From contig CM064485.1 of NCBI GenBank assembly GCA_032716605.1, positions 28,857,558 to 28,921,557 on the forward strand: a stretch of 64,000 bases of DNA, written 5' to 3'. The notes under the pieces are model-generated. The model ran no database searches. It was given only the letters and a program-made list of their open reading frames with translations, and had not been told where the DNA came from. Positions 53,798 through 64,000 of this stretch are shown one piece after another. Source of the stretch: Paralithodes platypus. Its lineage: Eukaryota; Arthropoda; Malacostraca; Decapoda; Lithodidae. Position numbers and translations under genes: made by a program. Every line of letters starts with the position of its first letter. The first letter of the stretch is position 1.

Positions 53798-54245
53798 CCC
53801 TTCCTCCCCGGGCTGTCTTACCCAATGACGGTCGCCCCTACCCGGGCGATATGGCCGAAAAACGTCTAGGCCTAGGCTACCGTATTTATGTTTATTTTCA
53901 CTGCTAGAACTTTCCCACTCATCTATAATCGTAGTGCAGTTTTCAATCTGTATTTTGGCATTGAGTAGAGCTCTGTAAGTCAACTGGTTCAGTTGTGATG
54001 ACGATTTCAGTGGAGCCAATATTGCAGAGATGTTGCCAATATGGGGGCTTTTTAGACACTAATTTCGTCATGACGTCAGAACAATAACATTGAGGAGTCT
54101 TCTCCTTCTTGTTTTCGGAGGTGCGGTGACGAACGCTTGGGTTTGTTGACATACGTCGTACGCACGGCGTTCGGACCAAGCTTAATTAGGCTATTAAGCT
54201 CATGCCTTAGATAAGGCATACTGGGTAGTGGCCCTTCTTTCGTGC
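53798..54245 (-). mobile_element. TTAA-target element, family J, copy 1
   Basis: Starts after TTAA (53794-53797) with CCCTTCCTCCCCGGG. Reverse-oriented relative to copy 2 at 54822. The two share AACTGAACCAGTTGA-type sequence (53970-54005) and GACGTTTTTCGGCC. The far end is not clear. Open frames on the minus strand show no known domain. Confidence 0.6.
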
Positions 54246-54299
54246 TGTCCTTACCTAATGCAGACCGGGTAGGAAGGCGCTCCGACAACTTATTTAACA

Positions 54300-54817
54300 C
54301 TCACATGTACACATCGAGACGCAAACACAGCCGCACAACTCCTTCAACCGTACCTAAACACACTACGCGACTGGTTCACGACAAACAGACTCAAACTAGC
54401 CCCAGCCAAATTCTACAGCAACAACAACAATAATCTGGACAGCAGAACACCGCCATATCCCTCACCTCATCTTAACCCGTACTGTACCGTAGGATACAGT
54501 AATAAAAATCCCCAGCAATCCCAAGCAATGTGGCAAAAATTACAGGAGAGACCACCTATCCACCTCCAAAGATGAGGCAACACTGGCTCTGTCACCCTTC
54601 AGTGGGTCTCATATAAGCTAAGAAGTGTTGCCAACACGGGAGCAGTGCTCAAAAGGTCGTGGTGACTGGTACAGCCTTGTACAGGCAGTTACAAGGAAAG
54701 TACATTACTGACGGATATATACGTCGCTTGGACTGGGGAGTTACTTATCTACTGACGTATATATACGGCGCTGGGATTGGAGGGGTTAAACAACATCCCC
54801 ATAATGCACAAACAAGT
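54300..54817 (+). mobile_element. 2A-type LINE, diverged RT fragment, split by MITE L
   Basis: The segments 54300-54475 and 54789-54817 are homologous to 40995-41190 (RT thumb region, ending CTCACC-TAAACAACA). The MITE at 54476-54784 interrupts them at TTAA. Confidence 0.7.
54476..54784. mobile_element. TTAA-target MITE, family L
   Basis: A 309-bp element flanked by TTAA at 54472-54475 and 54785-54788. The right end, read inward, is CCCCTCCAATCCC, nearly the same as the right end of the piggyBac element (CCCCTCCAACCC). The left end CCCGTACTG is weaker. It has two (A/T)CG-flanked GTATATATACG words like family K. Confidence 0.8.
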
Positions 54818-54821
54818 TTAA

Positions 54822-55884
54822 CCCTTCCTCCCCGGTTGTCATTTTAAAATGACACCGCGGCAGATGGCCAGGAGCACGGGTGTCATTTTAAAATCCGTAA
54901 GCTTGAAAGCCTACTAAGCTTGGTTTGAAGGCCGTGCGTCGAACCGTATGTAAACAAAGCCTGTCGGAGCGACGCGCACCTTCGAAATCAAGAAGGAGAA
55001 GTCCGACTTTTGTTGTTATGGTTTTGGAGAACAAGATTAGTTGTTATTATTGCGAGATATTGCTAAAATCGCGGAAAAATGTGTTCCACGGAAATCGTCA
55101 TCACAACTGAACCAGTTGACCTAGAGAGCTCTACTTAACCTAAGAAGTGCGCATGGGGGTAATTAGACACCTCTGCCTGTGCTGACGTATTTGAGCTGTT
55201 TCCATCACTAAAATATTCATTTTACCATATATAGCATTAATACTTATCCATACGCGCCTATTATGGGTTGATTATAAAGGTATTAACCTGAAACAACAAT
55301 AAAACGAGTGAAAACAGCGTTTGGATGGTCAAAATCGGAGATACAGGCCGCGAGTTATATAATGTATGGGTGAGGCAACCTGCTTTCCCGCCAATTTCCC
55401 CCAAGGCCACTGAGACACAGTCGATCGATACTCTCTCTCTCTCTCTCTTGCACTCGCTTGCTAACAGTGATGACAACGCCCTGCTACCAACTCGCTAATG
55501 TTAGCACGAAAATATACCTCAGAATAAGGGAATAACAGGGAAAATAGGTGATAACTGAAGGAGGGGAGGAAAGTGGGGAAGGAGGGGAGGTAGAGGAGTG
55601 ATATTTTGCATGGCCCAGGGGCAAAAAATAATTTTTTTTTTTTTTTTTTCGATGTTTAAAGTTGATTTTTTTTTTCTCTGACTCTTAAGAGTGTTCCCGC
55701 AGTCCGCCGGGGGCACTCTTAAGTCTTCCTGCAGTTCCCGGGTTAATGCCAGTCTACAGATACGAAACACGGCTACGTTTTGAGATGTGTGTGAATTCTC
55801 TAGCAGTTAAAATAACAAAGAAAGGGCTAGCCTATTACGACGTTTTTCGGCCAGATCGCCCGGATCTCAATAATGTCTGTGACG
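54822..55884. mobile_element. TTAA-target element, family J, copy 2
   Basis: TTAA at 54818-54821, left end CCCTTCCTCCCCGG. An inverted TCATTTTAAAATGA palindrome (54838-54851) is near the left end. The right boundary is probably TTAA at 55885-55888. A family-A MITE is nested at 55139-55742; copy 1 shows the uninterrupted site (CTCTACTCAATGCC). Confidence 0.65.
55139..55742. mobile_element. TTAA-target MITE, family A, copy D
   Basis: A 604-bp element flanked by TTAA at 55135-55138 and 55743-55746. The interior poly-A run of copy A is here a short A plus T run. Confidence 0.9.
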
Positions 55885-55888
55885 TTAA

Positions 55889-56102
55889 CCACTCCGTTAG
55901 AACCGCATGGCTTGTCCTACAGTGACTCGCTAGGATCGCCAGGGCAGTGGATGTGGCTACAGTTGATGTATTATTGTGTGCTTTATTTCATATGAAAGCT
56001 CGTGTCATGGGCAGTCCAGAAAGGCTCTTTGTTTTCGCCCATGTCAAGGCTTTATATATTTAATTGCAAAGTATATGTTTTATCATAAAGTAGTAATGAT
56101 AG

Positions 56103-56108
<6 letters not shown>
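55889..56108. other. Unassigned spacer
   Basis: No gene or repeat recognised. Confidence 0.4.

Positions 56109-56186
<78 letters not shown>
56109..56186. repeat. (GA)n microsatellite, 78 bp
   Basis: An uninterrupted run of GA dinucleotides. Confidence 0.98.
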
Positions 56187-56190
<4 letters not shown>

Positions 56191-56215
56191 ACAGAGTGTG
56201 GGTAGGCGCGCAGTG

Positions 56216-56400
56216 TTTTTTGCCATGCTCGATGACGTCACAGCTGGCTGGCCTCTTGGGGATTGGTTGGAGGAGTTTTTTACCATGCTTGGTGACGTCA
56301 TGGTTGGCGGGCCTCTTTTGGATTGGCTAGAGGACTTGTTACCGCTTTGCCTACGCGGTGCGAGCTAGTGCTAGTATATATACAGCTCTCTTGCTACTCT
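56216..56400 (+). promoter_or_regulatory. Promoter-like block: duplicated CRE + CCAAT, then TATA
   Basis: Two direct repeats of 60 bp each hold a full CRE palindrome TGACGTCA (56233-56240, 56293-56300) and, 21 bp on, an inverted CCAAT box ATTGG (56262-56266, 56322-56326). A TATA box TATATATA follows at 56375-56382, with a pyrimidine-rich candidate start about 25-30 bp beyond (CTCTCTTGCTACTCTCTC). This spacing is that of a pol II promoter reading to the right. No coding frame follows; it could drive a non-coding RNA, an unseen exon or belong to an LTR. Confidence 0.6.
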
Positions 56401-57835
56401 CTCCCCTAGATCTGGTTTCTAGAACGCATCCCTCTTATCCCTTTGATACCTGTCCCCCTCGCTGCACCTGAGAACCTTTTCCTCTGCCTATCTCTCTCAT
56501 TTTCCATATCTTTCACCACCTTTTATTAATATTATACCCCCTCTGGTTAACTCTGCATAATCAGCTTCATGCTGGCCAGTTGTATTGTGCGTTAAGGTCT
56601 TATATAACCCATGTATGTTTAGTTGTTAAGATAAGTTGATCACGAAGTATTGGTTGGCATTCATATTGTTCAGTACTGCTTCCTGTAATTATTAGTGTTC
56701 TGCTGGATTAGATAATGCTAGACTAGGAGTCTGATACTATTAGGTATTGTTTCCGATGGGTGCTGGCTTTAGTTAAAAGCTGCACGACATACCTGAGAAC
56801 TGGAGTTGATTGGGTAAATTCTAGTCTGTGTGCCATTGAGAGTAGAGCATGCACGAATGAGGGCTTTTTGCCTATACCATTCTGCACTGTTCTAGGCTCG
56901 GTTGTTTGTCTTTGAGGTACGCCAGGAGAACGCTTGATACTTCGGTATTAAGGTTTCTCAAGAGAGCTACCCTTCACTATAACGTAATATTTGATGCACA
57001 GACTTGAGATTTACACTAGGCTATGCGGCATGCCATGCGCACCAGTATCTCGTATCATTGACTCTAGCTAGACTTTATCAGTCATAGTAGACATTAAGTA
57101 TATTAAACCAATTGCTCTTATTATGCATACCCGTTTATGATTACACAAGCATTTCGCAGCTTAGTTTGATGTATTGAGACACAAACGACTTAGGCTCTTT
57201 TTGTTGATAGGAATACTGCATTGTCGTGGCGATTATTATTATTGTTGTAGCGTTTAGGATATTCTGGGCTCCGACTGCATTATATATCCTGCCTTTTTGT
57301 GTGCATAGCCTGCACGAGCATTGTTCTGCTGCCTGCCTTTTTGGGTTCCATTTCCGATTCGAGCATCTTGATAGCATCTAACATTTAAAGAAGATTCCTT
57401 GTTCGTGTTGAAGGACTTTAGTGCACTTTCTTTCATGCAGGAGTGCCTGACATTTATTGATTAAAGTAACGTAAGCTGTAACTTCTCTTACCACCTTACT
57501 TTGCATACCATAACCAAGCACCTTCGGTTATAGGTAGTAATAGGCTGTTTTCACATAAACATTAAGCCTAGAGTAGACGCACATTTATTGAGAGTTTGAT
57601 AACCTATTATTGCATATAGAACTCTGGAGAGTATTTGTGTTCTTTGTTCACTGGGAATATACATCAGAGGTTGGATCTAGCGCTTTCCGTTGTAGCATTT
57701 ATGCCATTACTAGTCCAATGAATAAGAGCCCTGATATATTTAAACCTCAGTCGTAACATGTCCTTAGGATGGCGAGCCCGGGCAAGAAGGGTTATAGATC
57801 GCTTCATCCACAGAGTGTGGTTACAGTCTGCGTCC
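56401..57835. other. Unassigned; possible transcribed region after the promoter block
   Basis: About 1.4 kb, no substantial open frame, no match to other repeats in the window. Could be a 5' UTR/intron of the transcript from 56400 or the body of an LTR; I saw no second copy. Confidence 0.45.
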
Positions 57836-58400
57836 TAAATGTCGGCATTCCAGGCGACCCTGTCAAGGGTTGCCTCTGTTGTCAAGTTCTTTATTTGAGA
57901 TCGGACCGAAGTACCTGATCCCACGTCTTTCTAGGTCTACCCCTACGTGCAGCTTCCCCTACGTTCACAGTCCAGCATTTCTTCACCCAGTTCTGATCAT
58001 CCATTCTCTCCACATGTCGAAACCAACCAAGTCGGCTCGTGTGCATCAATTCACTGATGCAGTATGGCTAATGTCCAGACGCTTTCTTAATTCCTCACTC
58101 GATACCCCGTCCCTGAGGTTAATCCCACATATCCATCTCACCATTCTCTTCTCATTCCGTTCCATTCTACTGTATTGGTATCCTCCGCTTTAACCTGCCA
58201 CGTTTCCGAGGGATAGGTCATCGCACTCCTAACACACAAGGTATACACCTTCCCTTTAAGGTGAAGTGGGAGTCCTCTCATGGTCAGAAGTGGCAACCGC
58301 TCTCTAAACTTCCCCCAGTCACTTCTGACTCTAGCAATGGAGCCAGCTTCAGCGCGACCTCCGGCGCTTGGTGTAACATACAATATATCAATGTTATTCA
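57836..58400 (-). mobile_element. LINE W 3'-end fragment 2
   Basis: Minus strand: SIARVRSDWGKFRERLPLLT, KGKVYTLCVRSAMTYPSETW, then a QNWVKKCWTVNVGEAARRGR-like stretch. Homologous to 60710-61349. Broken frames. Confidence 0.65.
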
Positions 58401-58404
58401 AACA

Positions 58405-58780
58405 ATATATTGCATGTATGTATGTACATACTCGGGCACATGCCTCATAGCTAGGGGTGGCCAACTCGAGACAGAGCCCAAACAGAAACAAAATTAAATA
58501 AAAAATATAAAATTCACACACATCTAGGTTGCCCAGAAGAAAACCCAAAGACCAAGGATCATGAGGGGTCTCCAGCAAATGATCCCCAGGTCCCAGATCT
58601 CCCGGAGAATTTCCGGTCTCAGCAAGCAGACACGCAGTGGAATTATACCACAATGCCCGCCCACATTTCTTCCAGGCATGGCCCTTTATATATACACCGG
58701 CTCCCCGGGTCAGGCGCCTGATGGACTTATCTAGTCCAACTGGAGCCCGACCCCCATTCCCAACGACCGCGTTAGCATGC
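58405..58780 (+). repeat. Interspersed repeat, related to 49327-49650
   Basis: Contains GGGGTGGCC and CTCGAGACAGAGCCC; inserted between LINE fragments. Function unknown. Confidence 0.55.
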
Positions 58781-59145
58781 ATCTATTCTCAAGCATTCTC
58801 CATTCATTCCTATTCATCAGCACTTCTCTTGCCTGTTCTTCAGTCACCTCTCTATCTTCCAACGCTTGTTTCGCACCATCTCTCCATCTCCTCCGAGGTC
58901 TTACTCTCAATCTATTTTCCCTTGTTTCTGACCCATATATTCTCTCTGTAAGACTTTCATTACCCATTCGTTCAACATATCCATACCAGCATAGCACCCT
59001 TCTTTCCACTCAGGCTGATAGGGTTCCTGTTGTCCCACTCTCCTACATATACAAATTTAAAGACCAAGTGCTCCACACAAAGTGCGGTTCCTCAATCTGT
59101 CTCTATGCGTCACTCCACACATATTCCTCAAGCAGCTCATCTCCA
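58781..59145 (-). mobile_element. LINE C-terminal fragment
   Basis: Minus strand: RRVLCWYGYVERMGNESLTE and RPRRRWRDGAKQALEDREVT, the C-terminal region of a non-LTR ORF2. Clade not assigned. Confidence 0.6.
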
Positions 59146-59960
59146 TTACATACATACATATAGGCCTACATACACAAATTTAAAGACTGAGTGCTCCACA
59201 CAAAATTAGGTTCTGGTCTCATGTCCTAATGGCGGCATTCCAGGCACTTATCAGGTTCTTTGATTTAATATCAGACCGCAAAGTCCAATCCCACGTCTTT
59301 TTTGGTCTACCCCTAGGCGCAGCTCCCTCCACATTCAAGGACTAACATCTTTTCACCCAGTTTTGTTCATCTATCCTCTCCACGTGTCCAAACCATCCAA
59401 GCCTGCTAGTACGCATCACATCACTGATACTCTTGACACCTAACCTTCTCCTTAGATCCTCACTTGATATCCTATCTTGCAGTTTGGCACCACACATCTA
59501 TCTCACCATTTTCATCTCATTGCGTTCCATTCTGTTGATATCATCCGCTTTGACAGGCCACGTTTCATAAGCATATGTCATTGTGCTTCTAACGCATCCA
59601 AACTTCTTTTCTCTTGTACATTCAGACCCGAAGTCTCAGCCCCACACATCACTGTTCGTACAACTATCCCTTGATACATTGCACTTTTAGCTTTCATTCT
59701 GAGATTTTTAATCGTCCACATACTTCCCATTGCTCGGAAAAATGTCCTTCCTTCACACACTCTTTGTCTTACCCCCATTCCCACACCTGCATCTCTGCTT
59801 ATCACTCCTAGATATGTTAAATGCTCCACTTGTTCCAGCATTTCCCCATCCAGTCGTCATTTAGGTTTACCCTACGAGCATCTCTATTACACACCATCAC
59901 TTTACTTTTATTGACATTCACCCTCAGCTTCCTCCTTCCACATACCACACCAAACATATT
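59146..59960 (-). mobile_element. LINE fragments with (ATGT)n tail
   Basis: The plus-strand TACATACATACATA at 59146 is the tail of another LINE W end. Further right, the minus strand encodes VEHLTYLGVISRDAGVG and RKLRVNVNKSKVMVCNRD, an RT thumb region. Probably two elements; broken frames. Confidence 0.6.
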
Positions 59961-60660
59961 ACAAGCATTAAAAACAAATTGACACCATGACTAAACACCC
60001 TCAAGTCACTTGCCCATACAACACTCAGACATAACAAAGAAACTACCACGACAGTGTGCAAACAATATATATGTTCAGTGATGAAATATGCTAGCCCTGC
60101 TTGGGCTTCTAACTTCACTGAAACACATCAGAACACCCTACAGACTATACAGAACAAAGCCCTCAAAATATTCACTGGCTGCATAGCTACCACACTTACA
60201 GACCACCTACACCACGAAACCAAAGTCCTCAAAATCAAGGATCACCTTGATATAAGAGGCACACAAATTCTTGCCACAGCCTCCACAAACCAACACCACC
60301 CACTACACTACATGGCAGAACAGCCACGCACATACACCAAGAAATATAAAAATATCACCAAGCACTCGTTATCATACACAAATACTGTCATCACTCCCCC
60401 CTCGCCCACCCCAACCAGCCTCCAGAAGCATATCCATACTCAAATCACCCACCTATCCATCCAGTCACTCAAAGACAACACTCGGCTACATGCATGGCCA
60501 CCTGAAGACATCCCTAAGAAACCCTCCTTTCCCGTGAGGACAGAGCCCACCTGGCTAGGCTACGATGTGGGCACCATCCAGCCCTCATGACCTATCAGAA
60601 GAAGCTGGATGACTCCGTCAAGAATACCTGTCCGGGCTGTAACACAACACTACACACTAA
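59961..60660 (+). pseudogene. 2A-type LINE, RT C-terminal fragment
   Basis: Homologous to 41250-41960 of copy 1. Open frame 60054-60590 reads MKYASPAWASNFTETHQNTL and on through the C-terminal region; the Cys/His part follows in another frame (YQKKLDDSV, CPGC). More diverged than copies 1 and 2, so an older insertion. Confidence 0.75.
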
Positions 60661-60685
60661 GCACTCACCCACCTATGGTCCAGAT

Positions 60686-61832
60686 AACATACATACATAC
60701 ATACATAAAATTTTAAGACTGAGTGATCCACATATACGTGCAGTTTCAGTTTATTGTCCTAATGGCGGCGTTCCAGGCAACCCTGTTAAGGGCTGCTTCA
60801 CTTGTCAAGTTTTTGGATTTGAGATCGGCATGTATAGTCCGATCCCAGGTCTTCCTCGGTCCACCCCTTCCTGCAGCTCCCTCCACAATCACAGACTGCA
60901 GCTTTTCATCCAATTTTGTTCATCCATTCTCTCCACATGCCCATACCATCCCAGTCTACTTGTACACATCTCCTCGCTAATACTCTTTATACCTAAACGT
61001 CTCCTCAGCTCATCATTTATTACTCTATCCTGCAGTTTGGCCCACACATCAATCTCACCATTCTCATCTCATTACGTTCCATTCTGTTGACATCCTCTAC
61101 TTTAACGGCCCATGTTTCTGAGGCATACGTCATTGTACTTCCAACACATGAGGCATACACCTTTCCCTTCAGGGGGAGAGGCATTCTTTTCATGGTCAGA
61201 ATTGGCAGCAGTTCTCTGAACTTCCTCCAGCCACATCTAATTCTAGCAACAGTGGCAGCCTCGGCCCCACCACCGGCAGAGATGGTATCTCCTAGGTAAC
61301 AAAACTTGTCCACCAGCTCCAACGACTCATTTCCAAAATTCACAACCACAGGATTGTCATTTCACACAAGCTCGCCTTGCACACTACGCACTCAAATTTC
61401 TCAATTTCTGATTTATCCTTTGGCAGGGGTAATTTTATTCTACTACAGCGCCCATGGTGCACCCAACATCAACAGATCCTACACCGAATTGAGTTAGCAC
61501 CCACACCCTTTCCACACACTGCACATGGGTATGCACCGCTCTTTTCCACATTGCTTCGTCTCATTCTGCAATGCATAACCTTGGTTTTGTTAATATTGAC
61601 TCTTAAACCCTTGCTCGCCATGCCCTCTCTCCATCTTCCAAATTTGGCCTCAGCATCTTGCACATTGTCAGCTATTAGGACTAAATCGTCTGCATAAAAG
61701 TTCCCACAGGAGTCCGGATCTAACAGTGCCTCCAGGACCATAATAAAGAGGAGGGGGCTTAACACAACCCTGATGAACTCCAACACGGACTGTGAACTCC
61801 TTACTCGGTACACCTTTCACATGTATGTTACA
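60686..61832 (-). pseudogene. LINE W, RT C-terminal third
   Basis: Minus strand from 61813: CGNFYADDLVLIADNVQDAE (catalytic YADD present) and LRVNINKTKVMHC, a Cys pair block PCAVCGKGVGANSIRC, then LVDKFCYLGDTISAGGGAE and KGKVYASCVGSTMTYASETW, the C-terminus and an (ATGT)n tail (plus CATACATACATACATA near 60690). Frame breaks near 61400 and 61020. The CGKGVGSNSI-type finger after the thumb is a hallmark of one LINE family; I cannot name its clade. Confidence 0.7.
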
Positions 61833-61835
61833 TAA

Positions 61836-61900
61836 GTAACATACACCTCAGACACCTAGGACCAGAAGGCATACAAGCACTCACCAACATATCAAACAAG
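61836..61900 (+). mobile_element. 65-bp piece of the 2A-type LINE
   Basis: Matches 40331-40395 (CAACATACACCTCAGACACC, then GGCATACAAGCACTCACTAACATATC-type sequence) with few changes. No tail or target duplication. Confidence 0.7.
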
Positions 61901-61902
61901 TT

Positions 61903-62105
61903 ATTTAGTATTGGTTCTCTCCGTCAATGACGAAGAGCCTATACTATATATAGGTTGAGATTCCGGGACCCGTTCGGGAATACCCGGAGTTCTTATCACA
62001 ACCGTTGCGTATATAGCATAAAAACAATCCTTGGTTAATACCCATTAAATCTTACCAAGGGCTCATCATTGAAAAATGGATACCACTAGAAATAACATTT
62101 AAAAG
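61903..62105. mobile_element. DIRS-like terminal fragment
   Basis: TATTTAGTATTGGTTCTCTC and CGTCAATGACG match, inverted, the 8607-8640 region of the DIRS element; the following 100 bp is only loosely similar. Confidence 0.5.
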
Positions 62106-62635
62106 AAGAATCTATCATTTCAAATCTCCCGGTGCCTCAGCCCTCCAGCTGTGCTGTCGTGATGCTTCCCTTGCACGTGATGCCAGATTCTCTAGCGTGT
62201 TTATCTGCCTCTTTACGGTTGTGATCCAGGCGGGTCGGACGTGTGCCCCCTTGCTCTGGGCGTCTCGGCGTTTGCCTGGCTTTCTCCTTTCTAGGGAGTC
62301 TCTGTTACATATTAATTGAGTTAAGTCCAAACATGATTTGAGTAATCGCCCTGTATGTTTCAGAAGGCCACCGTCCTCGCCTGTCCACACCGAAAGTATA
62401 TTGATACCGCTTCGCTTCGCCATTCTTAGTATGTTATATTTTTCGTCGTCGTAAGTGGTGATTACTAGGCTATACCCTAGTACAGTTATTTATCTTTTAG
62501 AATTTCCATTGCAGCTTTTTGACTTGTAGGTCTGGATCAATATATTCAGCTCCTCTTGTCTTGCTTTTAATTTAATACTTTATCTATTAGTGTTATTTAT
62601 CATCTTTGTCTGCCCTCATGCTACATGTTGAACTC
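62106..62635. other. Unassigned, with a minus-strand open frame
   Basis: A 102-codon frame at 62115-62423 (minus) contains SLERRKPGKRRDAQSK and W-x-T-V-K; it may be a LINE remnant, but no domain is recognisable. Confidence 0.4.
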
Positions 62636-62639
62636 TTAA

Positions 62640-63270
62640 CCCGGCAAGCGCGATAGGCCTCACGGAAGGCTTCCTATAGGGAACGCGATAGGCCTCACGG
62701 AAGCAAGACCATAAAAAAAGCCTTCCATAAAAAAAAAGGGCCTATCAAAACAAAGGAATTTGTCTCTAGGTGAGATCATTCCCCTCCAGTACTCATCCAT
62801 GTAAATCTCACCCACCCCCCTCCCCTCCTTCCCCACCTTATTCCCCCCTCCCTCCTCTCCTCAATTATCACCTATTTTTCCTCTTATTATCATCATTTAT
62901 CGGTTATTTTTCTCTCCCGCGATAATGTAGCACAAGTGGGTTGCAGAAAAGATCGTTATGCAACACCCAGACACCGCCCCGCTCGTCTCAGTTACCTCAC
63001 AGACAGCGAGAGAGGAGGGTTGCCTGTGGCTCTCTCTCGCCTGAGATTATGACCGGGTGGCCAATATCTTCGTTTTTCACCACCCAAATGCTTTTCCCAC
63101 TTATTTTAGCACTCTTGAAGGTTCATATATACATCATATATGTAAAATAAAAGCATACCGAAAACAAATAATGCTCTATATTGTAAATATAACGAATTCT
63201 GTCAGAATCCAAGGCTAGAAATGCACAAATAACTACCCTAGCCCCCTAGGTCTATTTCGCGCTTGTCAGG
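62640..63270 (-). mobile_element. TTAA-target MITE, family A, copy F (inverted)
   Basis: TTAA at 62636-62639 and 63271-63274. Ends CCCGGCAAGCGCG and (reverse complement) CCTGACAAGCGCG are inverted repeats with two differences. The interior is a diverged, inverted copy of A-E. Confidence 0.85.
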
Positions 63271-63308
63271 TTAATCGTAATCTGAGCTTTCCTCTTTTCA
63301 GATATTAA

Positions 63309-63892
63309 TAACCTCTCGGCTGCGCATGGGGGGTATGAGACACCACACCCCTGTGCGCACGTATTTGAGCTGTTCCCATCACTAACATCGTTATTTTACC
63401 ATAAATATCGTTAATACTTATTCATATGCGCCTATTTTACCATTAATATGAAGATATTAACCAGTTACAATAAAACAAGTGGAAACAGCGTTTGGATGGT
63501 CAAAATCGGCGATAGAGGCCGGGAGTTACATAACCAAAGGCTGAGGCAGCCTCCCACTCCTCCACTCCTCCCCATGTCTGGAGAGACACTGTTGCGCAAT
63601 ACTCTCTCTCTCGCTCTTTCCCACGCTTGGTAACAATGATGACAACGCCCTGCTTGCAACTCGCTAATGTTAGCACGAAAATAGACCACAGAATAAGGGA
63701 ATAACAGGGAAAATAGGTGATAATTGAAGGAGGGGGGGGGAGTGATATTTGGCATGGCCCAGGGGTAAAAAAAAAAAAAAAAATTCAAGTTTTTTTGGGG
63801 TGTTTTAAATTGATTTTTTTAGGCCCAGGATCGTAAGTCTTTTCCCGCAGTCGCCCGGGGAAACTCTTAAGAGTCTTCCCGCACTTGCCGGG
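63309..63892 (+). mobile_element. TTAA-target MITE, family A, copy E
   Basis: The right TTAA (63893-63896) is intact; at the left end TTAA appears mutated (ATTAATAACC around 63304-63312). The right end, read inward, is CCCGGCAAGTGCGG. It sits about 35 bp from copy F, head to head. Confidence 0.8.
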
Positions 63893-63896
63893 TTAA

Positions 63897-64000
63897 TGCA
63901 AGTTTCTTAACTTACTTTATTTTCTGCAGTTCTACTTGTAATTTTTAAAACATTTCCAAACATTGTATACATTCGGCAGTTCTACTTGTTCATTACTTAG
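63897..64000. other. Window end, unassigned
   Basis: A short direct repeat of GCAGTTCTACTTGT (about 63926 and 63975); nothing else. Confidence 0.4.

Noticed and set aside
53747..54300. Three overlapping minus-strand frames in family J
   Set aside because: No domain, and the second J copy has a stop in the matching frame; kept as part of the mobile element only.
56083..56368. Open frame rich in Glu-Arg (or Ser-Leu on the other strand)
   Set aside because: It is the (GA)n microsatellite read as codons.

Overview
This window reads as non-coding, repeat-dominated DNA from an arthropod, most likely a decapod crustacean. The reasons are spliceosomal introns in the one host gene I recognise, TTAGG/CCTAA pentamers (the ancestral arthropod telomere motif), long (GA)n and polyA runs, a GGCCTA-rich background, and many LINE, DIRS, piggyBac and foldback elements. 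The taxon is an inference. I found no rRNA, tRNA or CRISPR array. Apart from the last two exons of mitochondrial EF-Tu (TUFM, minus strand, 50729-51628), nearly everything I could identify is mobile DNA, often nested two or three deep.

Layout. 1-4095: degraded CR1/L2-type LINE. 4096-9125: decayed DIRS-type tyrosine-recombinase retrotransposon broken by three TTAA-target MITEs. 9339-9835: SINE. 10846-12582: second CR1/L2 fragment (minus). 13322-15735: MITE fragment plus an internally deleted I-type LINE. 16137-16441: deletion derivative of a LINE. 16902-26940: I-type LINE with RNase H, split by a 4.6-kb piggyBac element (19646-24263) with an intact transposase. 27212-33401: palindromic foldback elements, some carrying TTAGG repeats, and a 1-kb element (32150-33182) built from degenerate ACACGAGT words. 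33440-36810: rearranged LINE pieces (minus) and a satellite. 37607-42116: TTAA-flanked element split by a LINE (38039-42104) that has a 2A-like motif. 42290-47890: further CR1, LINE and SINE copies. 50515-51628: TUFM 3' end. 51726-55888: a cluster of TTAA-target elements. 56109-56430: (GA)n and a promoter-like block. 57836-62425: LINE 3' fragments. 62640-63892: two more TTAA MITEs.

How the parts fit together. The unifying theme is TTAA-target transposition. At least nine non-autonomous copies end in TTAA plus CC-rich termini, and several sit in sites whose uninterrupted sequence can be read from a related copy or from the host element itself. A candidate autonomous source, an open-frame piggyBac transposase with all three catalytic aspartates, lies in the same window; one MITE end matches its terminus for 13 bases. 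A second partnership is a SINE family whose 3' end and (AAC)n tail match the 2A-containing LINE, which suggests the LINE supplies its reverse transcriptase. Almost all retrotransposon reading frames are broken; the piggyBac transposase is the only long clean one.
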